Shown piece by piece: positions 7,858 to 15,629 of a stretch of 39,372 bases of DNA. The DNA lies in contig CABSKV010000004.1 in NCBI GenBank assembly GCA_902478425.1, positions 1-39,372 of the forward strand, written 5' to 3'. The translations under genes and the position numbers were made by a program. How positions within the stretch are numbered: the stretch's first letter is position 1; each line of letters begins with the position of its first letter. Under the pieces are notes generated by a model. The model did no database searches and was not told the origin of the DNA. It saw only the letters and a program-made list of their open reading frames with translations. This stretch comes from an uncultured Coriobacteriia bacterium (GTDB taxonomy: Bacteria > Actinomycetota > Coriobacteriia > Coriobacteriales > QAMH01).

Positions 7858-9804
7858 CTACACGTCGAGGGCGGCGTGATAGGCCTCGTAGATCGCGAGC
7901 GTGATGTTGGCCGGGCGCTGGGCATCGCCGATGACGCGCACGAAGGGGGCGCCATCGCGTAGCTCGTCGACGACCGCGCTGCGCGAGCGCTGGCCGATGG
8001 CGGCGATGACCGACTGACACGGCACCACTCTCTCCACGCCATCGATGGTGACCGTTACGCCATCGGCGTCCACGCACTTCGCCGCAGCGCCCGTCAGCAC
8101 GTCGATATCCTCGCCCTCCAGCTCTGCCAGCAAGATGGGACGATGGCGGATGTTGGCATCGGGAGCCAGCTCGGGACGCATCTCGATGAGGTGCACCTTG
8201 TGACCCGTGCGCGCCAGTTGCAACGCGCACTCGCAGCCGGTGAGGCCACCACCGATGACGGCGACTTCCGGTCCCGGCTCGGCGCCGTCCAGGTAGAGCT
8301 CGTCTATGGAAATCACGCGCGCGTCCTCGGCCACGGGGAAGGGCAGCTTGATGGGCTCGGAGCCCACGGCGATGATGAGCGCGTCGGGTTCGAGCTCTTC
8401 GCACAGAGCGGAAGTCACGGGCGTCTCGAGCCGGATATCGACGCCGGCCTCGCGGCACAGATGCGCGTAGGTGCGCCCCAACTCGTACATATCGTACTTG
8501 AAGGGAAGCGCCGCCTCGGTGCGCAGGATGCCGCCAAGCTCGTCACTTGCCTCGCATAGCGTCACGTCATGGCCGCGTAGCGCCGCGGTGTGGGCCGCCT
8601 TCATGCCGGCAATGCCACCGCCAGCTACGAGCACGCGTTTGGGCCGGGCCGTGGGCGTCACGGTCAGCCCCTCGAACTCGCGGCCAATGAGCGGGTTCAC
8701 GGCGCAGCGACGCGTTTGGGTCACGGGGCGCTCGGCCATGCAGACGAAGCAACGCAGGCACTTCACGACCTCGTTGCCACGATTTGCCATGACCTTGTTG
8801 GGGAGCTCCGGGTCTGCCAGCAGCGCACGCGCCATCGCGATGGCATCGGCCTGGCCGCTGGCGACGATCTCCTCCATCTGCGCTGGGTCCGAAAGGCCGC
8901 CAATGGCGATGACCGGCACGCTCACATGCTGCTTGATCTGCGCGGCTAGGTGCACGTTGCAGCCGTGCTCGCGAAACATCGACGGATGGGTGGTCGAGAA
9001 GCCAAACTGGTAGGAGCCGGCCGAGACGTGGATGAGATCGACGAGATCCTCGAGTCCTGCGGCGATGCGGCAGCCTTCCTCGACGTCATAACCGCCGTCG
9101 AAGAGCTCCGAGCCGCTCATGCGCAGCTCGATGGGAAAGCCGGGGCCCGTAGCCTCGCGAATCGCGGTGAGTATCCGGCGAGCGAAGCGCAGGCGATTCT
9201 CGAGGGAACCGCCGTACTCGTCGGCGCGCTTGTTGAAGTACGGCGAGAGGAACTGGTTGATGAGCCAACCGTGCCCCGCGTGGACCATGCACATCTGGAA
9301 GCCCGCACGGCGCGCCAGCACGGCGGCGTTGGCGTAGGCCGCGACGATGTCATCGATCTGCTCATGCGTGAGCGCCTTCACGGGGATGCCGTCGGGCCGC
9401 ACGCCATCGGATGGCCCGTACTGGCACAGGTCGCCTTTTTTCTTCTTGTCCACCATATAGGTGCCCGCGTACTGGCCAGAATGCGACAGCTCGATGGAGG
9501 CGACCGCGCCGTGGCGCTTGATGGCATCGGCGACGTAGGCAAACGCGCCGAGCTGGCCGGGCGTGGCCAGCGAGAGGTGCAGCATCTGCGAGCCGTCGGT
9601 CTCTGGGTGCACCACGAGCTCGCTCACGGTGACCGCGGCGGCACCGCCCTTGGCACGGGCCTCGTAGAAGCCCTGAGTGCGCAAACCCGGCGTACCCTCA
9701 GCCGTGATATCGGTGGCACCCATGGGAGCCGACACCATGCGGTTGCGAAATGTCAGGTTGCCCACCTTGAGGGGTTTGCAGAGATTGGGGTAATCGCGCT
9801 TCAT
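7858..9804 (-). CDS. Old-yellow-enzyme type NADH:flavin oxidoreductase, 2,4-dienoyl-CoA reductase/enoate reductase-like
   Basis: A 648-aa three-part redox enzyme: an FMN-binding TIM barrel (1-340; SAPMGAT near the start and HAGHGW at 176-181, as in FadH), a [4Fe-4S] site C349-x2-C352-x2-C355-x11-C367, then FAD and NAD(P) domains with AGGGIAGMKAA (about 396) and IGGGLTGCECA (about 520). It should reduce an activated C=C bond with NAD(P)H through FAD, Fe-S and FMN. FadH normally has C-x2-C-x3-C, so the cluster loop is one residue shorter here. ATG 9804 follows GGGAGGG; a GTG at 9825 is less likely. It lies 42 nt behind an SDR gene, probably the same operon. The substrate is unknown. Confidence 0.9.
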   Translation of the reverse strand: MKRDYPNLCKPLKVGNLTFRNRMVSAPMGATDITAEGTPGLRTQGFYEARAKGGAAAVTVSELVVHPETDGSQMLHLSLATPGQLGAFAYVADAIKRHGAVASIELSHSGQYAGTYMVDKKKKGDLCQYGPSDGVRPDGIPVKALTHEQIDDIVAAYANAAVLARRAGFQMCMVHAGHGWLINQFLSPYFNKRADEYGGSLENRLRFARRILTAIREATGPGFPIELRMSGSELFDGGYDVEEGCRIAAGLEDLVDLIHVSAGSYQFGFSTTHPSMFREHGCNVHLAAQIKQHVSVPVIAIGGLSDPAQMEEIVASGQADAIAMARALLADPELPNKVMANRGNEVVKCLRCFVCMAERPVTQTRRCAVNPLIGREFEGLTVTPTARPKRVLVAGGGIAGMKAAHTAALRGHDVTLCEASDELGGILRTEAALPFKYDMYELGRTYAHLCREAGVDIRLETPVTSALCEELEPDALIIAVGSEPIKLPFPVAEDARVISIDELYLDGAEPGPEVAVIGGGLTGCECALQLARTGHKVHLIEMRPELAPDANIRHRPILLAELEGEDIDVLTGAAAKCVDADGVTVTIDGVERVVPCQSVIAAIGQRSRSAVVDELRDGAPFVRVIGDAQRPANITLAIYEAYHAALDV

Positions 9805-9846
9805 GGGTCCCTCCCGGATCGTCACGTTCCCAGATTCTTAATATGT

Positions 9847-10647
9847 TTACCAAGTGCGCGAGGCGAGGGCACGGAACTGCGCGACCGTGGGCACATGCGA
9901 GTTCAGACCACCGTCAACGGTGACAACCTGCCCCGTGAAGTACTCGCTCTCATCCGATGCAAGGTAGACGCACATCGCCGCAATGTCCTCGGGAGATCCG
10001 TAACGCGTGACCTCGATGTTGTCCAGGAAGATGTCCTTGAGCGCATCGGGCACCCTCTCGGCGTTCTCCTCGGTGATGATGAGGCCCGGGCGCACGCAGT
10101 TGCAGCGGATGTTCTCCTTGCCATACTGGAGGGCGGTGTATTGCGTGAGCATGTCGACACCGGCTTTCGCGCACGCATAGGCAGTCGACCCCAGGTCGCC
10201 ACCGCAGGCCGCCATGGACCCGATGTTGACGATGGAGCCACCGCCGTTGCGCTTGAGGTACGGCAAGGCGGTCTTGATGCAGTAGAAGGTGCTGCGGATG
10301 TCGCTCGCGAAAACGGCATCCCAATCCTCCAGGGATATCTCGTCAACGCGGCCATCCTTGAGCGCCATGCCAGCGGCATTGTTGACGATTGCGTCGATCT
10401 TTCCCCAGGCGGCTTCCGTGTCGGCGAGAAGCGCGTCGACGGTCTCGGGCTTCGTCACGTCGAGGAAGTGGAACATGGCAGTGCCGCCTGCAGCCTCAAT
10501 CTCTTTCACGATGGCGGCGCCTCGCTCTTCACGACGACCGCAAACGACGACTTTCGCGCCCTCGGCAGCAAACAACTTCGCGATGCCCTTGCCGATTCCG
10601 CTCGTCGATCCAGTGACAATGGTGACCTTATCCTTCAAGCGATTCAT
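9847..10647 (-). CDS. Short-chain dehydrogenase/reductase (SDR)
   Basis: A 266-aa classical SDR with cofactor motif TGSTSGIG (12-19), NNAAG (89-93) and the catalytic triad Ser144, Tyr157, Lys161 (YACAK). Arg39-Arg40 after the second strand (CGRRE) points to NADPH rather than NADH. It should interconvert an alcohol and a ketone, substrate unknown. ATG 10647 is preceded by GGAAGGATT; an upstream ATG at 10680 would put that ribosome binding site inside the coding region. It is first gene of an operon with the OYE-type reductase, which suggests consecutive reductions of one unsaturated compound. Confidence 0.88.
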   Translation of the reverse strand: MNRLKDKVTIVTGSTSGIGKGIAKLFAAEGAKVVVCGRREERGAAIVKEIEAAGGTAMFHFLDVTKPETVDALLADTEAAWGKIDAIVNNAAGMALKDGRVDEISLEDWDAVFASDIRSTFYCIKTALPYLKRNGGGSIVNIGSMAACGGDLGSTAYACAKAGVDMLTQYTALQYGKENIRCNCVRPGLIITEENAERVPDALKDIFLDNIEVTRYGSPEDIAAMCVYLASDESEYFTGQVVTVDGGLNSHVPTVAQFRALASRTW

Positions 10648-10733
10648 GCTAATCCTTCCGTCGGAGTTACGTTCTGCCATTCTACAGCTTCTGGATTCAA
10701 GCTTTTCGGGAAGACGCCACGGGGATGCTCACA

Positions 10734-11432
10734 CTAGAACTCGCGATGTTCGTAGAAGCGCGCGGCGACAAGAGCGCTTGCCGCGTAGAGTGCGAGCACG
10801 ACCACGACGGCACCCGCACCAAGAAGAACCATCTGCAGCTGGTCCATGCCACCCAGAAAGACCTCCAACTCGCCGACAATCGGCGTGTTGCCGAGGAGGA
10901 CGGCTAGCCCCGAGATCGCGAAGATCAGGACCATCGGGGCGATACGCGTTGCCCTCGTCATTCCATAACGCAAGATGAAGGGCAACGTCAACGTCGCAAC
11001 GAGCAGGATGACCACCTGCGTGAGCAGAGCCGCACCGATAACCTCCCCGACTCCGGCATTCGACAAGCGCAAGCCCTCGGGAACAATGCCTTCGGGCAGC
11101 GCATCGACAACCAAGCCGATGAGCAAGCCCAGCGCAATCGCGATCACAAGCGAGCAAACGCAGACGATGAGCATGCTCGCGTAGCGTCCGTACGCCACCT
11201 GGCGTCGGCTGATGGGCAGCGTCAGCCGAAACCGCTCCCAGCCGTTCATCTCGTCGTAGGCCGAAATGCTGAACAGGTACATGAAGGGAATCATGGCGGC
11301 ACACGCGCCGATGGAGCCGTAGAGCGTGCCCGTGGGTATGGCTATGAAGATGGCGATGAGCACCGTCACGCCCAGAAGCGTGACAATCGAGTTCTTTGAC
11401 GTGATGAGGTCGGAGAAGATCATGGCTTTCAT
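10734..11432 (-). CDS. ABC-2 type transporter permease (YtrA-operon type)
   Basis: A 232-aa membrane protein with six hydrophobic helices; the loop YDEMNGWERFRLTLPISRRQVAYGRY after helix 2 is typical of small ABC-2 permeases whose partner is a BcrA/YtrB-like ATPase. The ATG at 11432 overlaps the ATPase stop (TGATG), with AAAGGAGG at correct spacing; a GTG one codon earlier is also possible. Last gene of a GntR-ATPase-permease operon. Related systems export antimicrobials or respond to cell-wall stress; the substrate here is unknown. Followed by the SDR gene on the same strand after 86 nt. Confidence 0.85.
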   Translation of the reverse strand: MKAMIFSDLITSKNSIVTLLGVTVLIAIFIAIPTGTLYGSIGACAAMIPFMYLFSISAYDEMNGWERFRLTLPISRRQVAYGRYASMLIVCVCSLVIAIALGLLIGLVVDALPEGIVPEGLRLSNAGVGEVIGAALLTQVVILLVATLTLPFILRYGMTRATRIAPMVLIFAISGLAVLLGNTPIVGELEVFLGGMDQLQMVLLGAGAVVVVLALYAASALVAARFYEHREF

Positions 11433-12322
11433 CACTGCACCTCCTTTAGCGGCTCGCCCTTGAGCGCGAGCGTCATGTAATCCTCGATGCTCGCGCGATC
11501 GACCGGGATCCCGGGATAGTCACGTGCGAAGGCGAAGCGGTCGGGTACGAGTACGTCCGTGCCCATGCCGCGGCGCAACGCGAGCGAGCTGTCTGGAATA
11601 CGCCCGTCTTGCACGAGCCCCTCCAGATCCGCGGCACGGCAATGCGCGATGCCCGCTTCATCGCAGATGGCGTCTTTTGGCAGGTCGAACACCATATGGC
11701 CGTCCTCGATGCAAATCACCTCATCGGCGATCTTCTCAAGGTCGCTCGTGATGTGCGTGGAGATGAGTATGGCGTGGTTCTCGTCCTCCATGAAATGCCG
11801 CAATATATCGAGCACCTCGTCCCGGGCCATGGGATCAAGCCCTGCCGTCGCCTCGTCGAGAACGAGCAGCTCCGGGTCGTGGGAAAGAGCGAAGACGAGA
11901 GTGAGCTTCATGCCCATGCCGCGGGAAAGGTCCTTCACCGTCTTGCGCGGCTCAAGCCCAAATTCGCCGCAAAGCGACTTGAAGTGTCTGTCATCCCAGC
12001 TCGCGTAGGCGGCGCGTCCGAGGGTACCGATATCCGCCACCTTGCTCACGTCGGGAAAGGCGCAGGTGTCCAGAACAATCCCGACACGTGCCTTGATCTT
12101 GTCGACGTCCTTGCTATCACGGGGGTCACAGCCTAAAAGCCGTACGTCTCCTCCATCTGCCGCCGTAAGGCCGAGGATGATCTTGAGCGTGGTGGTCTTG
12201 CCGGCTCCATTCGATCCGATGAGACCCACAACGGAACCTGCGGGAACGGAGAATCCGATATCTTCGAGGGCAAAGCCGTCATAATGCTTGGTAAGCCCCT
12301 GTATGCGAATCATGTCTTCCAT
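11432..12322 (-). CDS. ABC transporter ATP-binding protein, BcrA/YtrB-like
   Basis: A 296-aa ATPase with Walker A GSNGAGKTTT, degenerate signature LSRGMGMKL in place of LSGGQ, Walker B LLVLDEATAGLDP and H-loop STH. LSRGM is usual for the ABC-2 drug and antibiotic export group. The C-terminal 80 residues are a family-typical extension that may contact the permease. The start at 12322 has AAGGAGCATC. It is preceded by the GntR gene (21 nt) and overlaps the permease gene, so one transcription unit. Confidence 0.9.
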   Translation of the reverse strand: MEDMIRIQGLTKHYDGFALEDIGFSVPAGSVVGLIGSNGAGKTTTLKIILGLTAADGGDVRLLGCDPRDSKDVDKIKARVGIVLDTCAFPDVSKVADIGTLGRAAYASWDDRHFKSLCGEFGLEPRKTVKDLSRGMGMKLTLVFALSHDPELLVLDEATAGLDPMARDEVLDILRHFMEDENHAILISTHITSDLEKIADEVICIEDGHMVFDLPKDAICDEAGIAHCRAADLEGLVQDGRIPDSSLALRRGMGTDVLVPDRFAFARDYPGIPVDRASIEDYMTLALKGEPLKEVQ

Positions 12323-12343
12323 GATGCTCCTTGTAGTTCGCCG

Positions 12344-12730
12344 CTAGTCCTCCATCAGCAAATCGAGCATCTCGTGCAGCTCACGGGCATCGACGCCGGC
12401 GGACTTCGCCAGCTCCGTTGCCTGCGAAAGTAGTTGCTCGACGTTTCGCAGCTGTTCCTCGCGCAGCAGCTCGATGTTTCCGCCAGAGACGAAGGTTCCC
12501 TTGCCCTGGACCGTGTTCACGAAACCGGCGGCCTCGAGTTCGGCATAGGCGCGCTTTGTGGTTATGACGCTGATGCGCAGGTCGTTTGCCAGGGTGCGTA
12601 TGCTCGGGAGCAACTCGCCTTCGGCAAGATCGCCCGTCAGTATCGCATCCTTGATCTGCTGCGCGATCTGCTCGTAGATGGGGGACGCGCTCGAGTTCGA
12701 TACGATTATTTCCAACATTCCTCTTTTCAC
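12344..12730 (-). CDS. GntR-family regulator, YtrA subfamily
   Basis: A 128-aa repressor with an N-terminal winged helix (PIYEQIAQQIKDAILTGDL, LPSIRTLANDLRISVITTKRAY, GKGTFVS) and a short alpha-helical C-terminal part of about 50 aa, which is the YtrA subtype. Such proteins repress their own ABC operon and are released by cell-envelope stress. The start is uncertain: GTG 12730, ATG 12718 (AGAGGA too close) or TTG 12715 (better spacing). The likely operator is the repeated TATATAC region at 12786-12830. Confidence 0.88.
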   Translation of the reverse strand: MKRGMLEIIVSNSSASPIYEQIAQQIKDAILTGDLAEGELLPSIRTLANDLRISVITTKRAYAELEAAGFVNTVQGKGTFVSGGNIELLREEQLRNVEQLLSQATELAKSAGVDARELHEMLDLLMED

Positions 12731-12785
12731 GAGGAGGCCGTCGCATCCTCGTCGCGTGAATCACGGGCGTCCCCGTCGATTCACT

Positions 12786-12830
12786 AGTGTATATACTCTA
12801 TATGCACACTATATACACACCTATATACAG
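12786..12830 (-). promoter_or_regulatory. Candidate YtrA-type operator region: repeated GTATATA arms
   Basis: An inverted repeat GTGTATATA (12787-12795)/TATATACAC (12810-12818) with a 14-bp spacer, followed by a third CTATATAC (12821-12828). A second overlapping dyad is AGTGTATAT/ATGCACACT (12786-12810). It lies 56 bp upstream of the GntR start, in the only AT-rich stretch nearby. YtrA-type regulators bind GTGTAT-like dyads, so this is a reasonable autoregulatory site. Confidence 0.5.
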
Positions 12831-12843
12831 CTGTCAACAGGAA

Positions 12844-12880
12844 AATAAGACAAACTTGCTCCGGCGAGTTTTGTCTTATT
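12844..12880. repeat. 37-nt hairpin repeat, copy 3, in a divergent promoter region
   Basis: The outer arms are AATAAGACAAA and TTTGTCTTATT; inner CTTGC/GCGAG close on TCCG. Relative to the other two copies, pair 4-34 is A-T instead of G-C and pair 13-24 is T-A, both compensatory. On the minus strand it runs into TTTTCC, on the plus strand into CTGTGTCTTTTT. It lies between two gene starts (12730 minus, 12984 plus), not behind a gene. Confidence 0.75.
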
Positions 12881-12983
12881 CTGTGTCTTTTTGGAAGTTT
12901 ACCGATAATCTTGAGCCGTAAAACGGATAAACGCTGTATTATTCTTGACACGAATATCAATTGCGTTTAAGGAGGCGTTTGCC

Positions 12984-14192
12984 ATGAAAACGCTTGCTTC
13001 CAGCTCGGCTTCCATGCGCTCCTTCAGGCTCGCCCTGAGCGCGGCAATCATCCTGCTTTGCATCGGCATCGCCCTCAGCGCGTACTGCGCCTTCAGTGCC
13101 TTTGCCAATGGCAACACGAAAACCGTCATAGACACGCAGGGAAACGAAATCGAGGTTCCGGCTTCGACTATGCAGGCACAGAGCTTGTCGGATGGCGGGG
13201 ACACGGGGCTGTCCCCTGCCGATGATTGCTCCATCACGCTCAACTACTACGAGATAGTAGACTTCGATGACCCCGACGTGCCCAAAGACGAAAACAACTT
13301 GCGCCTCATGGGAACGCGTACCCTTTCGGGCTTTCACGAAGGCCAGGAACTGACCGCCTGGAGCTACGTCGTGAACATTCCCGGCTACTTCTTCTGGGAT
13401 GGCTGGCCCAACAAGATGGTCGTCTCGCGCGACCCAAGCCAAAACGTCTACACGCTCAACTACGTGCGGCTATGGAATTCCGAATACACGGTCAACTACT
13501 ACCTCATGACCGGGGCGGACCTGACCGCCGATTCATGGAGCGGCGCCCTTGCACCCCAGGATGTCGAATTCACTAAGCTCGGATCGGAGACCTTTACCAA
13601 CCAGCGTTTCGACAAGCTTATCGTTGGAGATGCCTACGAATACAAGCTTGACGGGACCTTTGTCATTGATACATACCCGGCCGAAATCCGCCTGGGCACC
13701 GACCCTGACAACAACGTGATTAACGTGCTCTACACGCCCACCTCGACGACGCTCCCCGATGGCGTCGAAATCCCCGATGGCATCTTCGACTACGACGACC
13801 AGATCACCACGCTGCCGGATGCCGTGGAGGTTCCCGACCAGATCTTCAATCACGATGACCTCATCACGACGCTACCCGACGACGTCATCGTGGAGGACTT
13901 TGTCGGGGACGGAACCGATGCCCCCGGCAACGGAGAGGCCGGAGATGACGAGACCGTCGACATCACGGATGACATGCTCGACAACCCCACGAACAAGAAG
14001 GACGCTGAGGAAACCATCAACGCCTACACGACCGGCGTCGAGAAGACCATGACGCTCGTCGATACGGGCGACAGAACGATTGCCGTCGTGGGCACGCTAG
14101 CCGGCATCGCGATTCTCGCAGCCATCGTGTTCGCGGTACTCGCCTGGCGCAATCGCAAGCGTGCGACGGAGGCGAGTGGCAATTCGAAGTAG
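12984..14192 (+). CDS. Secreted cell-surface protein with MucBP-like repeats and a C-terminal membrane anchor
   Basis: A 402-aa exported protein. Residues 1-42 form a long signal peptide (basic start, hydrophobic IILLCIGIALSAYCAF). Two beta-rich MucBP-like domains follow (about 65-170 and 170-253; YTVNYYLMTGADL ... NVINVLYTP). Then come 20-residue repeats TTLPDGVEIPDGIFDYDDQI and TTLPDAVEVPDQIFNHDDLI with a partial third, an acidic stretch, and LVDTG (358-362) + hydrophobic helix + RNRKR, the layout of a sortase signal with LVDTG in place of LPxTG. ATG 12984 has AAGGAGG. No sortase gene is in the window. A role in adhesion is inferred. Confidence 0.75.
   Translation: MKTLASSSASMRSFRLALSAAIILLCIGIALSAYCAFSAFANGNTKTVIDTQGNEIEVPASTMQAQSLSDGGDTGLSPADDCSITLNYYEIVDFDDPDVPKDENNLRLMGTRTLSGFHEGQELTAWSYVVNIPGYFFWDGWPNKMVVSRDPSQNVYTLNYVRLWNSEYTVNYYLMTGADLTADSWSGALAPQDVEFTKLGSETFTNQRFDKLIVGDAYEYKLDGTFVIDTYPAEIRLGTDPDNNVINVLYTPTSTTLPDGVEIPDGIFDYDDQITTLPDAVEVPDQIFNHDDLITTLPDDVIVEDFVGDGTDAPGNGEAGDDETVDITDDMLDNPTNKKDAEETINAYTTGVEKTMTLVDTGDRTIAVVGTLAGIAILAAIVFAVLAWRNRKRATEASGNSK
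13197..13216. repeat. GC-rich hairpin inside the surface protein gene
   Basis: GGGGACA-CGGGGC-TGTCCCC forms a 7-bp perfect stem in the coding sequence, encoding the Gly/Asp-rich linker just after the signal peptide. The same GGGGACA/TGTCCCC core is typical of intergenic repeat elements in these genomes (compare the GGGACACGGGGACGG tail at 27852-27884). It keeps the reading frame. Confidence 0.5.
13746..13901 (+). repeat. Coding tandem repeat, 60-bp unit (two full copies and a partial third)
   Basis: Copies at 13746-13805 and 13806-13865, with a 36-bp partial copy to 13901, encode TTLPD-x-VE-x-PD-x-IF-type units. They form a low-complexity acidic stalk between the MucBP-like domains and the anchor. 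Such stalks often vary in copy number between strains. Confidence 0.85.
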
Positions 14193-14201
14193 CTCACAGG
14201 T

Positions 14202-14230
14202 ATGTGACAGGGGTCAGGCCCCTGTCACAT
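14202..14230. terminator. Bidirectional hairpin terminator between convergent genes
   Basis: ATGTGACAGGGG (14202-14213) pairs perfectly with CCCCTGTCACAT (14219-14230) around TCAGG, a 12-bp stem. It sits between the surface protein stop (14192) and the MFS stop (14244). There is no U-tract. The TGTGACAGGGG arm is a recurring intergenic hairpin type in these bacteria. Confidence 0.65.
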
Positions 14231-14243
14231 CCGAAGTAGCGCT

Positions 14244-15428
14244 CTACGAATCCCGGCGGTGCTGCAGATTCCAACGCAAGACAATCAGAGAGGCGCCTAT
14301 GGCGGGCACGAGCATCGCCAGCCACATGAGCGAATACGCCTCGGGTTGGCTTCCGAGAACCGGCGTTGCGGCCTCTATGACCATTCCCCCGATGATGGGA
14401 CCGATGAGCATTCCCAGGTCAAGCCCCGTGAAGGCGGTATTGCTTGCAGCGCCACGACGGGACGGGGACACGGAGGCCAGCGCGGCGGATTGGAGCAGCG
14501 GGCCGCAGCATCCGAATCCGGCCGAGCCCAGAATCGCGGCGACGATGAACGCCGTCAGATTGTCCGCGACGGCGAATGCGACATAGGACGCCGCGAAGAA
14601 CGCGATGCCGACAAGCAGCACTCGCGGTGCACCAAATCTATCGGCCATGCTTCCGAACAAAGGGCGCGTCCCCAACAGGCAAAAGGAATACACGATGAAG
14701 AAGATCCCCATCTGGGAAACCCCCACGGAGTAGCCATACAGCACAACGTAAGCACCCATGCACGAAAACGAGGTCGCGAGCAGCATCAGAGCGGCTGCCT
14801 TTCCTACCGCCTCCGGCGCGAACATGCGATCGAGCTTCAACTCGTAACGCAAGCGCTCCCGATATGGCTCCCGTATGAGCCCGACACCGCAGATGGCCAC
14901 CAGAAGGCAACCCGCAGCAAGAAAGTAAGATGGCGAAAAGCCGATGGCATCCACTAGATACAACCCCGCTGCCGGACCGACTACCTGCGCGAACGACTGC
15001 GCCAAAGCATAGATGCTAATTCCGCTCGCGAACCTCGACTCCGGAAGGAACTCCGATACGAGCGACATGGCGAGTGGGCCACTACAGCCAATCCCGATGC
15101 CGTGCACGAGCCTGACGATGACGAGCCCCTGCAGAGAATCCACCACGCCGTAGAGGAACATGCAGGCGCACATGATGCACTGCGATGCCATGAGCAGACG
15201 CTTGCGCGAGAAGCTGTCGAACGCGGGGCCCGCGAAGGGCCTGATGAGCAATGCCGTCACGGAAAACGAGCTCACCACTATGCCCACCACGGAAGGAGAT
15301 GCTCCCAGCGCGTCGGCATACACCGGAAGCGTGGTGTTGGCCATGAACGCGGCCATGGATTGGAAGAGGTTCACCACCATCAACGCGATGTAGGGAAAGC
15401 TCCAGATGCTCTCTTTTTGCTCTTTCAC
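14244..15428 (-). CDS. Major facilitator superfamily transporter (drug-efflux type)
   Basis: A 394-aa, 12-helix MFS carrier. Visible motifs are the loop 2-3 signature (GPAFDSFSRKRLLMAS, a variant of GxxxDRxGRR), motif C-like GPLAMSLVSEFLPE and the second-half loop GSMADRFGAPRVLL. It likely exports a small molecule by proton antiport. GTG 15428 follows AAGGCGG; a GTG at 15458 would overlap the probable -10 box TATAGT (15457-15462), so the shorter form is preferred. It is monocistronic, with a palindromic operator candidate just upstream. The substrate is unknown. Confidence 0.85.
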   Translation of the reverse strand: MKEQKESIWSFPYIALMVVNLFQSMAAFMANTTLPVYADALGASPSVVGIVVSSFSVTALLIRPFAGPAFDSFSRKRLLMASQCIMCACMFLYGVVDSLQGLVIVRLVHGIGIGCSGPLAMSLVSEFLPESRFASGISIYALAQSFAQVVGPAAGLYLVDAIGFSPSYFLAAGCLLVAICGVGLIREPYRERLRYELKLDRMFAPEAVGKAAALMLLATSFSCMGAYVVLYGYSVGVSQMGIFFIVYSFCLLGTRPLFGSMADRFGAPRVLLVGIAFFAASYVAFAVADNLTAFIVAAILGSAGFGCCGPLLQSAALASVSPSRRGAASNTAFTGLDLGMLIGPIIGGMVIEAATPVLGSQPEAYSLMWLAMLVPAIGASLIVLRWNLQHRRDS

Positions 15429-15465
15429 GCGGCCGCCTTCGTCTTGGTACGCACACACTATAGCC

Positions 15466-15479
15466 GTAGGCTAGCCTAC
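15466..15479. promoter_or_regulatory. Perfect 14-bp palindrome upstream of the MFS gene
   Basis: GTAGGCTAGCCTAC is fully symmetrical and lies immediately upstream of a TATAGT box for the minus-strand MFS gene. This is where a repressor would block RNA polymerase. No regulator gene is adjacent, so it would be controlled from elsewhere. Confidence 0.5.
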
Positions 15480-15575
15480 TGCCGCGCGGGAAACTCCAAT
15501 CGAAACAGGTGGCGTATCTCACTCCGGCAGCTTGCAGACATCCACCCTTATCCAAAAGGACATCCAAGCAAACGC

Positions 15576-15612
15576 AAGAAGCGGCCAACATCTGACATGC
15601 CGGCCGCTTCTT
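15576..15612 (-). terminator. Terminator of the DUF5692-like gene pair
   Basis: AAGAAGCGGCC (15576-15586) and GGCCGCTTCTT (15602-15612) make an 11-bp perfect stem with a 15-nt loop, 18 nt after the minus-strand stop at 15630. On the minus strand it is followed by a U-rich GCGTTTGCTT. Confidence 0.75.
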
Positions 15613-15629
15613 TCGATAATTCGGTGTGT

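Noticed and set aside
8950..10737. 595-codon open frame on the plus strand
   Set aside because: Antisense to the OYE and SDR genes, which have clear motifs and ribosome binding sites; the shadow has neither.
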